Shown here: piece by piece, positions 10,101-17,860 of the stretch
Layout of the letters: every line of letters starts with the position of its first letter
Position numbering within the stretch: the stretch's first letter is position 1
Origin: Bacteroidia bacterium
GTDB lineage: Bacteria > Bacteroidota > Bacteroidia > Chitinophagales > Saprospiraceae
Direction: 5' to 3'
NCBI GenBank assembly: GCA_030430845.1
Contig: JAUIKE010000078.1
Coordinates: 1-36,377 of the forward strand
Length of the DNA stretch: 36,377 nt
Position numbers and translations under genes: made by a program
The notes under the pieces: model-generated
The model's input: only the letters and a program-made list of their open reading frames with translations
Databases searched by the model: none
What the model was told of the DNA's origin: nothing

Positions 10101-11282
10101 AAGTTTTCTAAAGTAGGTAGTGATGTTTTTCTGAAAGTATCCATGAATCAGCCCAAAAATTCAAACAAGGAATTACATATCGCCATTAAAGATTCAGGTA
10201 TGGGCATTCCAAAAGAAGACATCCCTCTCATCTTTAATCGCTTTTATCAGATTGAGGCTCCAGAAATGAATTCAGCTCACAGAGGAACAGGTATCGGCCT
10301 GGCCCTGGTTAAAGAGTTGGTTCATTTATTGAAAGGAGAAGTCAATGTTGAAAGTATCATTGGAAAAGGCAGTATATTTCATCTCAAATTTCCAATCGAA
10401 AATAAAGCTCGATCCTATCAGATTGAGGATTATTCTTCTGACAAACAGTTTAATCCTTTTTTAATCTCTCCTGTCGGGGCTGTTTCAATAAGTAGGGAAA
10501 AAAGTGACCTCCCTATCATTTTAATCATAGAAGATAATCTGGCAGTTGCTCAATATATTGCTGGAAGCCTTAACCGTCAATATCAACTAAAATTTGCAGA
10601 AAATGGCCGTGAAGGAATTCAAAAGGCCCTAGAAATTATTCCCGACTTCATCATCAGTGATGTCATGATGCCACAAAAAAACGGCTTTGAAGTATGCCAA
10701 ACCCTAAAAACGGATGAACGCACCAGCCACATCCCGATCATTTTACTTACCGCCAAAGCAGATACTGAATCACGGATGAGTGGATTGCAGCAGGGAGCCG
10801 ACGCTTACCTTACCAAGCCTTTCAATGCGGAAGAACTCCAGATACGCATCCAACAGATGATCCGGTTGCGTCAAAGATTACAGACAAAGTATCAGCGTTT
10901 AGCACCAGCTGAGCAAAAAGGTTCACTAAAGAATACATCCTCGGATGCTCCAAACTCCCTGGAGGACGCGTTTTTGCAAAAACTACAAACAGTGATCGAA
11001 GAACATTTACTTGATCCGGAGCTTGATGTCAGTTTGTTATGTAAAAAAATGGCCATGAGTCGGACGCAGCTCCATCGGAAACTAACGGCCCTAACCAATA
11101 CCTCCACTACACATTTTATTCGGTTGGTGCGCTATGAAAAAGCGAAAGAACTGCTTCGACAGACTGACAGTAATATTACGGAAGTTGCCTATCAGGTGGG
11201 GTTTAGTGATCCTGCCTATTTTTCCCGTATGTTCAAAAAAGAAGTGGGCATTACACCAAGCGAATATAAGCTCCGATTTTAA
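7137..11282 (+). CDS. Hybrid two-component system sensor/regulator (HTCS)
   Basis: 1381-aa one-protein signalling system. After an N-terminal hydrophobic segment (about 57-72), residues about 75-735 hold repeated propeller blades of the Reg_prop type (for example GFIWIGTQDGVNRFDG and VWIGTETGLNHLD), followed by a Y_Y_Y domain (about 755-825) and a transmembrane helix (about 828-846). The cytoplasmic part has HisKA with H867 in THELRTPL, HATPase with NLLNNAIKFSK, DSGMGIP and GTGIGLAL, a receiver with D1175 in ISDVMMP and LTKPF, and a C-terminal AraC HTH (about 1285-1381). In Bacteroidota such proteins sense oligosaccharides in the periplasm and activate glycan loci; the GH115/GH10 genes just downstream make xylan fragments the likely signal. 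The start is uncertain: ATG at 7305 would place the export signal at the very N terminus. Confidence 0.93.
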   Translation: MNKPTKDLCMPKISVWLANLLRRTLYSQNDIGTSREKPAWYQRYLLGLLPSFHKLIMPVLLSPFFIGNLIAQNLPLSYWSTDHGLSNNWISDIFQDSRGFIWIGTQDGVNRFDGYEFRNFKNDPNNENSLAGNWVRTIAEDQDGHLWFGTYGGGLARFDPFTEKFTRYLFDKNKDSSIPDNEIYKVVCGADRRVWVGTIGGAAWSELGDTIFHLAFTDPVYDLVEDANGLIWIGSSTGLYYGKEHHFDAIPALKGHIIYNICLLGQYEINIFTDQGLKSIKAVNGQWIVSNENLRSNIHPNLHYFPIAFHDSKSQLWASSLMGLSVKKAAKDSWRRLNQFPSKNVHCISEDRGGSLWIGTNEGLFKLPTQKNHFNSNQEFSFLSEIPNIRETLKLGNEVWFAQPEGLFVLQEKESQKVLDVSINSLLLSSDGYIYAGPANYAPTGIFRINPQTRKTVFLPFPNVDNHKNLSRKVWSLEEDLSKNIWVGAQGGLFRLKPATDTYQSFFNYSDDSLSLSDIFIELQLDHKGQLWAGTLLSGLYQIKNPDCQGFDDLEYINFKYQKGVDNSLSNNCVHGIYHSYNREVWIGTETGLNHLDTNGNIRRYLIEDGLKSEKILAVIGDNAGRIWGSTGGHGLFCVDSSGQILHFGKEDGLISNDFLLSSVFKTDDNLLGFGSNFGLHVFHPDSVIQTPSPPAAIYFTDFKYLGSQKTEHQLVQKLDSSITFKKSITIPPGQSTFSLKFSALIFSKNKDVEYAYRIEKLHKEWQDLGTSRELILAMLPPGDYNLQIKTNEHPGFSKSSFTSLKLRIQPTWYQHFLTKIVALLLLALIITWIYRTIIKRKLALAESLRLQELDKVKSRFFTNITHELRTPLTLILGPANHAKTMIDQMDQQELVRQFDIIEENGRLLLDQVNQILDLSKTESGLMKLNLVQADLIIYLKYLLQTFQSIAQSKKVTLHFETDLEELIMDYDKEKMQVIISNLLNNAIKFSKVGSDVFLKVSMNQPKNSNKELHIAIKDSGMGIPKEDIPLIFNRFYQIEAPEMNSAHRGTGIGLALVKELVHLLKGEVNVESIIGKGSIFHLKFPIENKARSYQIEDYSSDKQFNPFLISPVGAVSISREKSDLPIILIIEDNLAVAQYIAGSLNRQYQLKFAENGREGIQKALEIIPDFIISDVMMPQKNGFEVCQTLKTDERTSHIPIILLTAKADTESRMSGLQQGADAYLTKPFNAEELQIRIQQMIRLRQRLQTKYQRLAPAEQKGSLKNTSSDAPNSLEDAFLQKLQTVIEEHLLDPELDVSLLCKKMAMSRTQLHRKLTALTNTSTTHFIRLVRYEKAKELLRQTDSNITEVAYQVGFSDPAYFSRMFKKEVGITPSEYKLRF

Positions 11283-11315
11283 AATAATTGATTATCAAAT
11301 ATTTACATCCAACCC

Positions 11316-11347
11316 GGAACATATGTCCAAACATCTGGAACATATGT
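11316..11347. promoter_or_regulatory. Phased direct repeat, candidate AraC-type operator
   Basis: GGAACATATGT occurs at 11316-11326 and again at 11337-11347, exactly 21 bp start to start, or two helical turns. AraC-family activators commonly bind paired half-sites at this spacing next to the -35 region. The second copy ends 3 bp before the -33 element of the candidate promoter at 11351. It follows the HTCS gene directly, so the HTCS is the inferred ligand. Confidence 0.5.
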
Positions 11348-11350
11348 GAA

Positions 11351-11380
11351 TTAGACTTTTTCTCCATCAAGCTATCTTTA
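11351..11380 (+). promoter_or_regulatory. Candidate Bacteroidota promoter for the 118-aa protein gene
   Basis: TTA (11351-11353), 19 bp, then TATCTTTA (11373-11380), close to the TTG-N19-21-TAnnTTTG pattern of the phylum. A start near 11387 would leave a leader of about 58 nt before the ATG at 11445. The match is incomplete at both boxes. Confidence 0.35.
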
Positions 11381-11444
11381 GTTTATTCATTTAAAGAGCC
11401 TCTACTCTCATTTTTTTCAACAGTCTTAAAAACAATTGATAGCT

Positions 11445-11801
11445 ATGAAAAATATGGTGCTTCTCCTCACGGTTATCGCCCTATCGGCCATTCTTCTTTC
11501 CGGATATAAAACCGGAATGCTTTCTGGAACTGGCTTATCCGCCTCCATTGCAGAATTTGATCAAATTCCTCAGCCTGAGACAAATATTTCCTCTAATGAA
11601 GTGCCCCTTGTAGTAGAGCACCTAAGCCATGATAACCATATTATTACTCCTTACTCACATGGGGTCGATCCAAAGAGTAAGGATGCCAATTCTCCAGCCA
11701 TGAATCCTGAGAAGTTGCCATATCAACTCAACTGGAAGACCCTACTTTATTTCCTGTTTACCAGAGATCGACTCGACCTACAGTCCCCCCCTAACCATTA
11801 A
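11445..11801 (+). CDS. Small exported protein of unknown function
   Basis: 118-aa protein that I do not recognise. The start at 11445 (MKNMVLLL) is preferred over an ATA/ATG-type start 9 nt upstream because it gives a compact signal peptide (about 1-22, hydrophobic VLLLTVIALSAILLSG). The mature part is hydrophilic, with no Cys, rich in Pro, Asn and His, and has a hydrophobic patch near 96-104 (WKTLLYFLF). No catalytic motif is visible. It is the first gene after the HTCS and lies directly downstream of the phased direct repeat and promoter candidate, so it may be a regulated accessory or a regulator-associated periplasmic protein. That is inference from position only. Confidence 0.6.
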   Translation: MKNMVLLLTVIALSAILLSGYKTGMLSGTGLSASIAEFDQIPQPETNISSNEVPLVVEHLSHDNHIITPYSHGVDPKSKDANSPAMNPEKLPYQLNWKTLLYFLFTRDRLDLQSPPNH

Positions 11802-11869
11802 TAAACGACTAACACGACTAACATCCTCCGATTGCCGGAGTGAAATTTTTATAACCTTTAAACTTGAGT

Positions 11870-12487
11870 ATGAAAACATTCGGTATTATTTCCATTTTGT
11901 GTTTGCTAATTAACCCTTCATTTTCACAGATGATTATTTCCACCGTCGCAGATGGAGAAAGTGACATAAGATGGGGTAGCGTTTCTGCGAGTGGCCCTAA
12001 CTGGGGGTTCTACGGACAAGAAATCGACCTTAAGGAAGATTCAAAATTATCGTCCATTTCAGTCTTTATTTACGATCATAAGGATCATGATGAAACTGAG
12101 GCCACTATCAATTTTGCATTATGGGAAATGAAGGAACGCCCCTCTTCTCAAATATTCTTAAGCGCCCCGGAAAAGATTGAAAAAAAGCATGTGGGCGGCT
12201 GGATAGAATACGAATTGCCCGCTCCTTTGTCATTGAAGGCTGGCAAATATTTAATAGTGGTCGGGCAACCCAAGCCTCAGGGGTTTGTGGCCTTTGGAAG
12301 TCAGCAAAGAAAAGAAGGATACCATGGTAAGGCTTGGAACAAAGCCCCATTAATGGGATTTACAGACGGAAAAGAATGGTTGACAATAAGAGATATCGTA
12401 GAAAAAATTGGAGGTGCCGGCCAAGGGATAAATATCGAGGAGATGGAAAGCCATGCAGTGATGATGAAAGTTAAGTTATCTGAATAA
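11870..12487 (+). CDS. Secreted beta-rich protein of unknown function
   Basis: 205-aa protein; the ATG at 11870 (MKTFGIIS) was chosen over a TTG two codons earlier. Residues 1-19 are a clear signal peptide ending FSQ. The rest alternates short beta-type segments (SSISVFIYDH, ATINFALWEM, WIEYELPAPLSLKAGKYLIVV split across positions 90-130), with the pattern of a carbohydrate-binding or jelly-roll-like module such as those attached to secreted enzymes, but I cannot assign a family. No catalytic motif stands out. It is the second gene between the HTCS and the glycoside hydrolases, about 70 bp after the 118-aa gene and 46 bp before the hydrolase gene, so co-transcription is plausible. Confidence 0.65.
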   Translation: MKTFGIISILCLLINPSFSQMIISTVADGESDIRWGSVSASGPNWGFYGQEIDLKEDSKLSSISVFIYDHKDHDETEATINFALWEMKERPSSQIFLSAPEKIEKKHVGGWIEYELPAPLSLKAGKYLIVVGQPKPQGFVAFGSQQRKEGYHGKAWNKAPLMGFTDGKEWLTIRDIVEKIGGAGQGINIEEMESHAVMMKVKLSE

Positions 12488-12533
12488 TTAAAGACAGCCT
12501 GCAATTTTTTAATCATTAAGGATTCTTTGCTTT

Positions 12534-13502
12534 ATGAAAAAAAGAATATTCAAGGTCTTTTTAATCCTGGTTTTGCTGGTGGTCGCTCTGCTCATAGTTG
12601 AGCAAATTTCCATAACTGTCAAAAATAGTGGACTACTTTACACCCCTCCGGCCAAAGACGAATGGTACACCCAAAAAAGAAGCGCCGACGGAGTAAAAAT
12701 GGTCCAGGTAGACCCTCAAAACCAAGTCTGGACACAGAAAATAGGATCCGGTACCATCCCTTTATTACTCCTTCATGGAGGCCCGGGCGCTACGCATGAA
12801 TATTTCGAAAACTTCCCGCAGCACCTGGACACCTCTGTGTACACTATCTACTTTTATGACCAACTGGGCTCCTTTTTTTCAGATAACCCGAATAACAGAG
12901 CCCTGTGGAAAGTAGATAGATTTGTGGAAGAAGTAGAAACGGTTAGAAAAGCACTTGGCCTGCAAGACTTTTATTTGCTCGGCCATTCCTGGGGTGGCCT
13001 CCTGGCCTTAGAATATTCGTATAAATATCAACAACACCTCAAGGGCTTATTAATTTCGAATGCTCCCTTTACAAAGGAAGGAACAAGTGAGTATAGAAAG
13101 GTTTTATTAAAAAACACTAAAGACCATTTAAATGCCGAGCTGGGTCGAGAAGCCAGCGGTAAAGAAATCAGGCGCGAATACGAACGCATTCACCGCTATG
13201 GCCTGGATACTATTCCCGAACCTTTTGAACGGCTTAATAAACATTATAACCATCATCCCCGGAAGTTTAAAATGTTCTACTATAACAAATACTGGCCTGC
13301 CTTGCATGAAAAAGCCGGCTCACTGAATGTTCCAGTTCTAATCATCGGCAGTGAAAAAGACTTCGTAGATCCAAAAGATTTTGAGCTGATGCACGAAAAA
13401 ATCTCCAATAGTAAACTGGTCATGATTCCCGATGGGCCTCATTTTGCCATGTGGAGCCACCCTACCCTCTATTTTCAGGCCATTGAAAATTTCACTAAAT
13501 GA
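12534..13502 (+). CDS. Membrane-anchored S33 alpha/beta hydrolase (prolyl iminopeptidase-like)
   Basis: 322-aa alpha/beta hydrolase. Residues 7-25 form a strongly hydrophobic N-terminal signal or anchor. The catalytic domain has the S33 oxyanion motif HGGPG (81-85), the nucleophile elbow GHSWGG with S152, a DQLGSF segment in place of the usual DQRGxGxS, an acid in GSEKDFVDP (D276 likely) and the catalytic histidine H303 in GPHFAMW. The catalytic residues are complete. Family members cleave N-terminal Pro or act as esterases or amidases; the substrate cannot be read from sequence. Its place before GH115 might suggest an esterase that deacylates xylan fragments, but this is only positional. It is followed by 115 bp containing the candidate GH115 promoter. 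Confidence 0.8.
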   Translation: MKKRIFKVFLILVLLVVALLIVEQISITVKNSGLLYTPPAKDEWYTQKRSADGVKMVQVDPQNQVWTQKIGSGTIPLLLLHGGPGATHEYFENFPQHLDTSVYTIYFYDQLGSFFSDNPNNRALWKVDRFVEEVETVRKALGLQDFYLLGHSWGGLLALEYSYKYQQHLKGLLISNAPFTKEGTSEYRKVLLKNTKDHLNAELGREASGKEIRREYERIHRYGLDTIPEPFERLNKHYNHHPRKFKMFYYNKYWPALHEKAGSLNVPVLIIGSEKDFVDPKDFELMHEKISNSKLVMIPDGPHFAMWSHPTLYFQAIENFTK

Positions 13503-13556
13503 AATAATAATGGCTGAAAACCTTACTGGATTTTCAGGCATTATCCAACATTATTT

Positions 13557-13586
13557 TTTATTTACGCAATCGATTGCTTAACTTTA
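13557..13586 (+). promoter_or_regulatory. Candidate promoter of the GH115 gene
   Basis: TTT (13557-13559), 19 bp, then TAACTTTA (13579-13586), resembling TTG-N19-TAnnTTTG. It would give a leader of about 25 nt before the ATG at 13618. It is weak at the -33 box, and no copy of the 11-bp operator repeat was found next to it. Confidence 0.3.
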
Positions 13587-13617
13587 GTCAATAATCAAAA
13601 ATTGAAACCAAAAAGTT

Positions 13618-16488
13618 ATGAGAAGTCTCCTGATTGCCTTTCTTTTTCTTCCCTGCTTAGCCTTTTCTCAAATACAAATAAGTGATCAGCCGGCCAATGA
13701 AAAGGACTACTTTTCAATTGTCAGTGCCGCTTCTACCCCAGCTATCCTATACGATGGATCAGATGATGTATTGATCCAAAGGTCAGCTGATTTCCTGGCC
13801 GGCGACATCGAACAAGTGACGGGTATCAAACTCCAAACACTTACCTCAGTGGATCGGTCAAATGACTATTTGATCATTATTGGCTCCATTGGCAACAGCC
13901 AGTACATTGACCGATTGATCAAATCTAAAAAGCTAAAGGTGGATCCTATCCGAGGGCAGTGGGAGCGATTTATCATCGAAACCGTCAAAAAGCCCTTCCC
14001 TGGCGTAAAAGAAGCACTGGTGATTGCAGGAAGTGATCGGCGTGGAGCGGCCTACGGTGTATTTACCATTTCCAAAGAAATCGGCGTATCCCCCTGGCAC
14101 TACTGGGCCGATGTGCCGGCAAAAAAAAGTGAATCGCTTTTTATAAAAAAAGAGAAGTTTGTTTCAAAAGCGCCCTCCGTTAAATATCGAGGCATTTTCA
14201 TCAATGATGAGGCCCCCGCACTAAGAGGCTGGGCAGAAGAAACATTCGGAGGTTTCAATCACGATTTTTATGAAAAAGTATTCGAACTCATCTTACGAAA
14301 CAAAGCTAATTACCTCTGGCCGGCCATGTGGCGTCCGGCTGCCTTTGCCGATGACGATCCCGAAAATGCCCGCCTGGCCCATGAGTACGGCATCGTGATC
14401 TCTACCAGCCATCACGAGCCCATGATGCGGGCACACGACGAATGGAGTCGATTCAAGGGCGGTGAATGGAATTATAACACCAACAAAGAGCAATTGCAGG
14501 AATTCTGGCGTGGTGGCATCGAGCGCATGGGAGACCACGAAAGTGTGGTGACCCTCGGTATGCGTGGAGATGGTGATGAGGCCATGAGTGAAGGGACGGC
14601 CGTAGATCTGCTGCAAACCATCATTTCCGATCAGCGTCAGATCATTGAAGAAGTGACCGGAAAGCCTGCTGAAGAAACGCCTCAGGTATGGGCCATTTAT
14701 AAAGAAGTCCAGGATTATTACGATAAAGGCATGCGTGTGGATGATGACATCCTGGTCTTGCTTTGCGACGACAACTGGGGCAACATCCGTATTTTACCCA
14801 AAAAAGAAGATCTCGAACGGGAAGGAGGTTTTGGCATTTACTACCACTTTGATTTTGTAGGCGGGCCGGTTTCCTACCGCTGGTTAAACGTTACTCAGAT
14901 CGAACGGGTTTGGGAACAAATGAACCTGGCCTATGACTGGGGCGTCAAGGACCTCTGGCTCGTTAATGTGGGTGACATCAAGCCCATGGAATTACCCATT
15001 AGTTTCTTTCTGGATTTTGCTTTTGATGTAGAGGGAATTAGAGCTGATGACCTGCCAGATTATTATGTGGATTGGGCCAGGCAGCAGTTTGGGGATCAAC
15101 ATGCAGCGGAAATTGCCGAGATCCTGGCGCTTTATACCAAATACAATGCCCGCCGTACACCGGAAATGTTGAAGCCCGATACTTATAGCTTAACTAACTA
15201 TCAAGAGGCCGACAGAATCCTTGAAGAATACAAACAATTGCTCAAAAAAAGCCAAGATATCTATAATCAACTTCCAGAAAGCCACCGATCGGCTTTTTAT
15301 CAATTGGTCCTTTCTCCGGTTGAATTGTGCAGCAATTTGAATGAAATGTATGTGGCCGCCGGTAAAAATCAGCTCTATAGTCAGCAAGGCAGAGCCTCTG
15401 CTAATTACTATGCGGATCAGGTGAAAAAGCATTTTTTCAAAGATGCGGCACTCACTCGTCAATTCCATCAAACACTGGAAGATGGCAAGTGGAACCATAT
15501 CATGGCACAAACCCATATCGGATATACCAGCTGGAATAATCCGCCTTTCAATAAAATGCCCGAGGTGTCCTATATTCATACGCCCTATACCGCCGGGCTG
15601 GGATATGTATTGGAAAACGGTGTTGAATCCCGCTGGAGTCGCTCCGGGCTTTTCAGCAGGAGCTTTCCTACTTTCGACCCCATTAATGATCAGAACTATT
15701 ACATAGAGATCTTTAACAGGGGGCAGGCGAAACTGGATTATACGGTTAAAGCAAAGAACGATTGGATACAATTATCCACTGATAATGGTACGGTTCAATA
15801 CGAAGAGAAAATCAATGTAAGTATTGACTGGGCTAAAGCGCCTAAAGGACAAGCAAAGGGCGAAATAGTCATTTCCGGTGCCGGGCAGGATTTTACCGTA
15901 AGCGTACCCATAGATAATAACTCATTGGAGGTATCGGGTTTCGTAGAAAACCAAGGCGTTGTGTCCATCAATGCGGCTCATTTTTCCAAAAAAATCGACA
16001 CCGAAGCCATCAGTTGGACCGTCGTTCCCAACATGGGCCGTACTCATTCGGCTATAACGGTCGGGCCAGCCAATGCAGAGCAACAAAAGCCGGGCGCAGC
16101 TGCTCCCCGTCTGGAATATGAATTTACCATTTTTGAAGGAGGCGATCTCAAGATAGAAACCTACTTATCTCCTACTTTAAATTATAAGAAAAACGAAGGT
16201 TTGAAGTATGCCATCGCGATAGATGAGGAGGAACCGCAGATCATCAACATGCATGAAGGAGAAACACAGCCCGACTGGGAGTATCCGGCATGGTGGAATG
16301 ATTCCGTCACCGACCACATTAAGAAAAAAACGAGCACACATAAAGGCATTCAGGCCGGCAAGCACACACTAAAGATCTGGATGGTAGATCCGGGCGTAGT
16401 GTTCCAGAAATTCGTGATCGATACCGGTGGGTTAAAACCAAGTTATCTGGGACCTACCGAAAGTGTGTATGTGGAGTCTTCAAATTAG
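13618..16488 (+). CDS. GH115 xylan alpha-1,2-glucuronidase
   Basis: 956-aa secreted enzyme with a signal peptide (about 1-18, ending AFSQ). The family GH115 core spans about 30-590, with the conserved blocks YRGIFINDEAP (190-200), NYLWPAMWRPAAFADDDPEN (231-250), TSHHEPM (263-269), GMRGDGDEAM (314-323), LLCDDNWGNIR (381-391), HFDFVGGPVSYRW (410-422) and VNVGDIKPMELP (449-460). The C-terminal part (about 770-950) matches the usual GH115 C-terminal beta domain. GH115 enzymes release (4-O-methyl)glucuronic acid from internal and terminal xylose residues of glucuronoxylan, which opens the backbone to xylanases such as the GH10 enzyme next door. The length is typical of the family. It probably acts in the periplasm or at the cell surface; no T9SS C-terminal domain is visible. 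Confidence 0.93.
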   Translation: MRSLLIAFLFLPCLAFSQIQISDQPANEKDYFSIVSAASTPAILYDGSDDVLIQRSADFLAGDIEQVTGIKLQTLTSVDRSNDYLIIIGSIGNSQYIDRLIKSKKLKVDPIRGQWERFIIETVKKPFPGVKEALVIAGSDRRGAAYGVFTISKEIGVSPWHYWADVPAKKSESLFIKKEKFVSKAPSVKYRGIFINDEAPALRGWAEETFGGFNHDFYEKVFELILRNKANYLWPAMWRPAAFADDDPENARLAHEYGIVISTSHHEPMMRAHDEWSRFKGGEWNYNTNKEQLQEFWRGGIERMGDHESVVTLGMRGDGDEAMSEGTAVDLLQTIISDQRQIIEEVTGKPAEETPQVWAIYKEVQDYYDKGMRVDDDILVLLCDDNWGNIRILPKKEDLEREGGFGIYYHFDFVGGPVSYRWLNVTQIERVWEQMNLAYDWGVKDLWLVNVGDIKPMELPISFFLDFAFDVEGIRADDLPDYYVDWARQQFGDQHAAEIAEILALYTKYNARRTPEMLKPDTYSLTNYQEADRILEEYKQLLKKSQDIYNQLPESHRSAFYQLVLSPVELCSNLNEMYVAAGKNQLYSQQGRASANYYADQVKKHFFKDAALTRQFHQTLEDGKWNHIMAQTHIGYTSWNNPPFNKMPEVSYIHTPYTAGLGYVLENGVESRWSRSGLFSRSFPTFDPINDQNYYIEIFNRGQAKLDYTVKAKNDWIQLSTDNGTVQYEEKINVSIDWAKAPKGQAKGEIVISGAGQDFTVSVPIDNNSLEVSGFVENQGVVSINAAHFSKKIDTEAISWTVVPNMGRTHSAITVGPANAEQQKPGAAAPRLEYEFTIFEGGDLKIETYLSPTLNYKKNEGLKYAIAIDEEEPQIINMHEGETQPDWEYPAWWNDSVTDHIKKKTSTHKGIQAGKHTLKIWMVDPGVVFQKFVIDTGGLKPSYLGPTESVYVESSN

Positions 16489-16523
16489 AGAAAGTATTGA
16501 CATACATTTTTCTTCAGGAAATA

Positions 16524-16601
16524 TTTTCAATGGCAATGGCAAATTCAATAGCAATGCCAATAAGTGACTATTGCCATTGCCATTGATATTGATATTGAAA
16601 A
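16524..16601. repeat. CAATGG-type inverted-repeat element between GH115 and GH10
   Basis: A 78-bp element. Outer ends TTTTCAAT (16524-16531) and ATTGAAAA (16594-16601) are inverted repeats. A 15-bp perfect inverted pair CAATGGCAATGGCAA (16528-16542) and its complement (16571-16585) encloses a 28-nt loop that again contains GCAATGCC. The right side also has ATTGAT in tandem. It lies between two same-strand genes. Confidence 0.8.
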
Positions 16602-16612
16602 ACATACCCAAA

Positions 16613-17860
16613 ATGAAAAGAATAAAACCAATCCTCCTCCTATACCTCCTCTCCATAACCTTCCTGGGAGCGCAGGATCAGATGTTTGACCTCACTCCGG
16701 AGCAAAAGGTCACCAAAGAGCAGATCGAAAAGCGTATTTCCGAAATACGAATGGGCGATTTAATTGTAAAAACAAAGCCGGGAGCCAATGTAAGAATTGA
16801 GCAAATCAAGCATGAGTTTTTATTCGGCACTGCTATTCCCAACGAGCTGGCCGAGGCACACGAAAATGCCATGTCGGAGGAAGACCGGGAAAAATACCTC
16901 GAAATACTGGAAAACAATTTCAACTATGCTGTTCATGAAAACGCGCTCAAATGGTATGAAACCGAAAAAGCCCAGGGCCAGGTGGACTATACGGTAGCCG
17001 ATCAGATCTGGGAATACTGCCTTGAGCGAAACATTCCCATGCGCGGGCACTGTGTGTACTGGGCCAAGGACGAGTTCATGAACGACTGGCTGCTCCCGCT
17101 CAACAATGCGCAGCTTCGGAAGGCTGTAGTAAAAAGAGGAAGCAGCCTCGCCGCGCATTTCAAAGGCCGGATTGATGAGTTTGACCTCAACAATGAAATG
17201 CTCCACGGTGATTTTTTCAGGCGAAGACTTGGTTTCGGTGTCATTAATGAAATGGCCTGGATCGTGAAAGCCGCTAATCCTGATGCTAAACTTTATTTGA
17301 ATGATTACGGCATACTAGACATGGGCTACAATGCCGGCCCCTATATCAAGCAGATCAAAAACCTTTTGGACAATGGCATACCTATCGATGGGATCGGCTG
17401 CCAGGGCCATAAAGCCATGCGAACCGATATGGTCAATTCGGCCGCTATGGTACAACGTAATCTGGACCGACTGGCCGTATTTGACTTGCCCATCAAAATC
17501 ACGGAAGTCCTCTTCGCCTACGAAGACAAGCAAGTTCAGGTCAACGAATTGAACAAACTCCTGCCGATCTACTTCGCCCACCCTAATGTAGAAGCCATCC
17601 TGATGTGGGGTTTTTGGGCCGGCTCTCACTGGCAGCCCTTTTGTGCTATGTGGGAAGAAGACTGGACGCCAGGCCCTCAGGTTGCCGCTTATCGGCAATT
17701 AGTCTTTGATGATTGGTGGACAGAAATGGAGGATACGGCTGACAATCAGGGTGAGTTAAAAGCCCGGGCTTTTTACGGAGAGTATAAAATTACCAGTCAG
17801 GGAGTGACAAAAAGGGTCGTTTTAAGTAAAGAACCGGGGAGTATAGAGGTTGTGTTTTAG
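16613..17860 (+). CDS. GH10 family endo-xylanase-like enzyme
   Basis: 415-aa secreted enzyme; the ATG at 16613 (MKRIKPILLL) gives a normal signal peptide (about 1-20), whereas the upstream TTG at 16571 lies inside the repeat element. Residues about 25-75 form a short N-terminal region, then the GH10 barrel follows: ALKWYE (111-116), RGHCVYW (144-150), the acid/base E195 in FDLNNE, YLNDYG (228-233), the GHKA segment near 265 and the nucleophile E298 in IKITEV, with MWGFW near 331-335. The catalytic pair is intact. The variant motifs (DLNNE instead of DVVNE, ITEVL instead of ITELD, and Ala for His after the RGHxxxW block) place it in a divergent GH10 subgroup. Expected role: cleavage of beta-1,4-xylan or xylo-oligosaccharides after GH115 debranching. 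Confidence 0.9.
   Translation: MKRIKPILLLYLLSITFLGAQDQMFDLTPEQKVTKEQIEKRISEIRMGDLIVKTKPGANVRIEQIKHEFLFGTAIPNELAEAHENAMSEEDREKYLEILENNFNYAVHENALKWYETEKAQGQVDYTVADQIWEYCLERNIPMRGHCVYWAKDEFMNDWLLPLNNAQLRKAVVKRGSSLAAHFKGRIDEFDLNNEMLHGDFFRRRLGFGVINEMAWIVKAANPDAKLYLNDYGILDMGYNAGPYIKQIKNLLDNGIPIDGIGCQGHKAMRTDMVNSAAMVQRNLDRLAVFDLPIKITEVLFAYEDKQVQVNELNKLLPIYFAHPNVEAILMWGFWAGSHWQPFCAMWEEDWTPGPQVAAYRQLVFDDWWTEMEDTADNQGELKARAFYGEYKITSQGVTKRVVLSKEPGSIEVVF

Noticed and set aside
11826..11840. CTCCG-ATTGC-CGGAG hairpin before a T-rich tract as a terminator between the 118-aa and 205-aa genes
   Set aside because: The stem is only 5 bp, too weak to call with confidence.
15190..15771. 193-aa minus-strand open frame inside GH115
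   Set aside because: Shadow of the strongly conserved GH115 coding frame; no recognisable protein features.
16571..16612. Upstream TTG start of the GH10 gene
   Set aside because: The added residues are encoded by the CAATGG repeat element; the ATG at 16613 begins a clear signal peptide.
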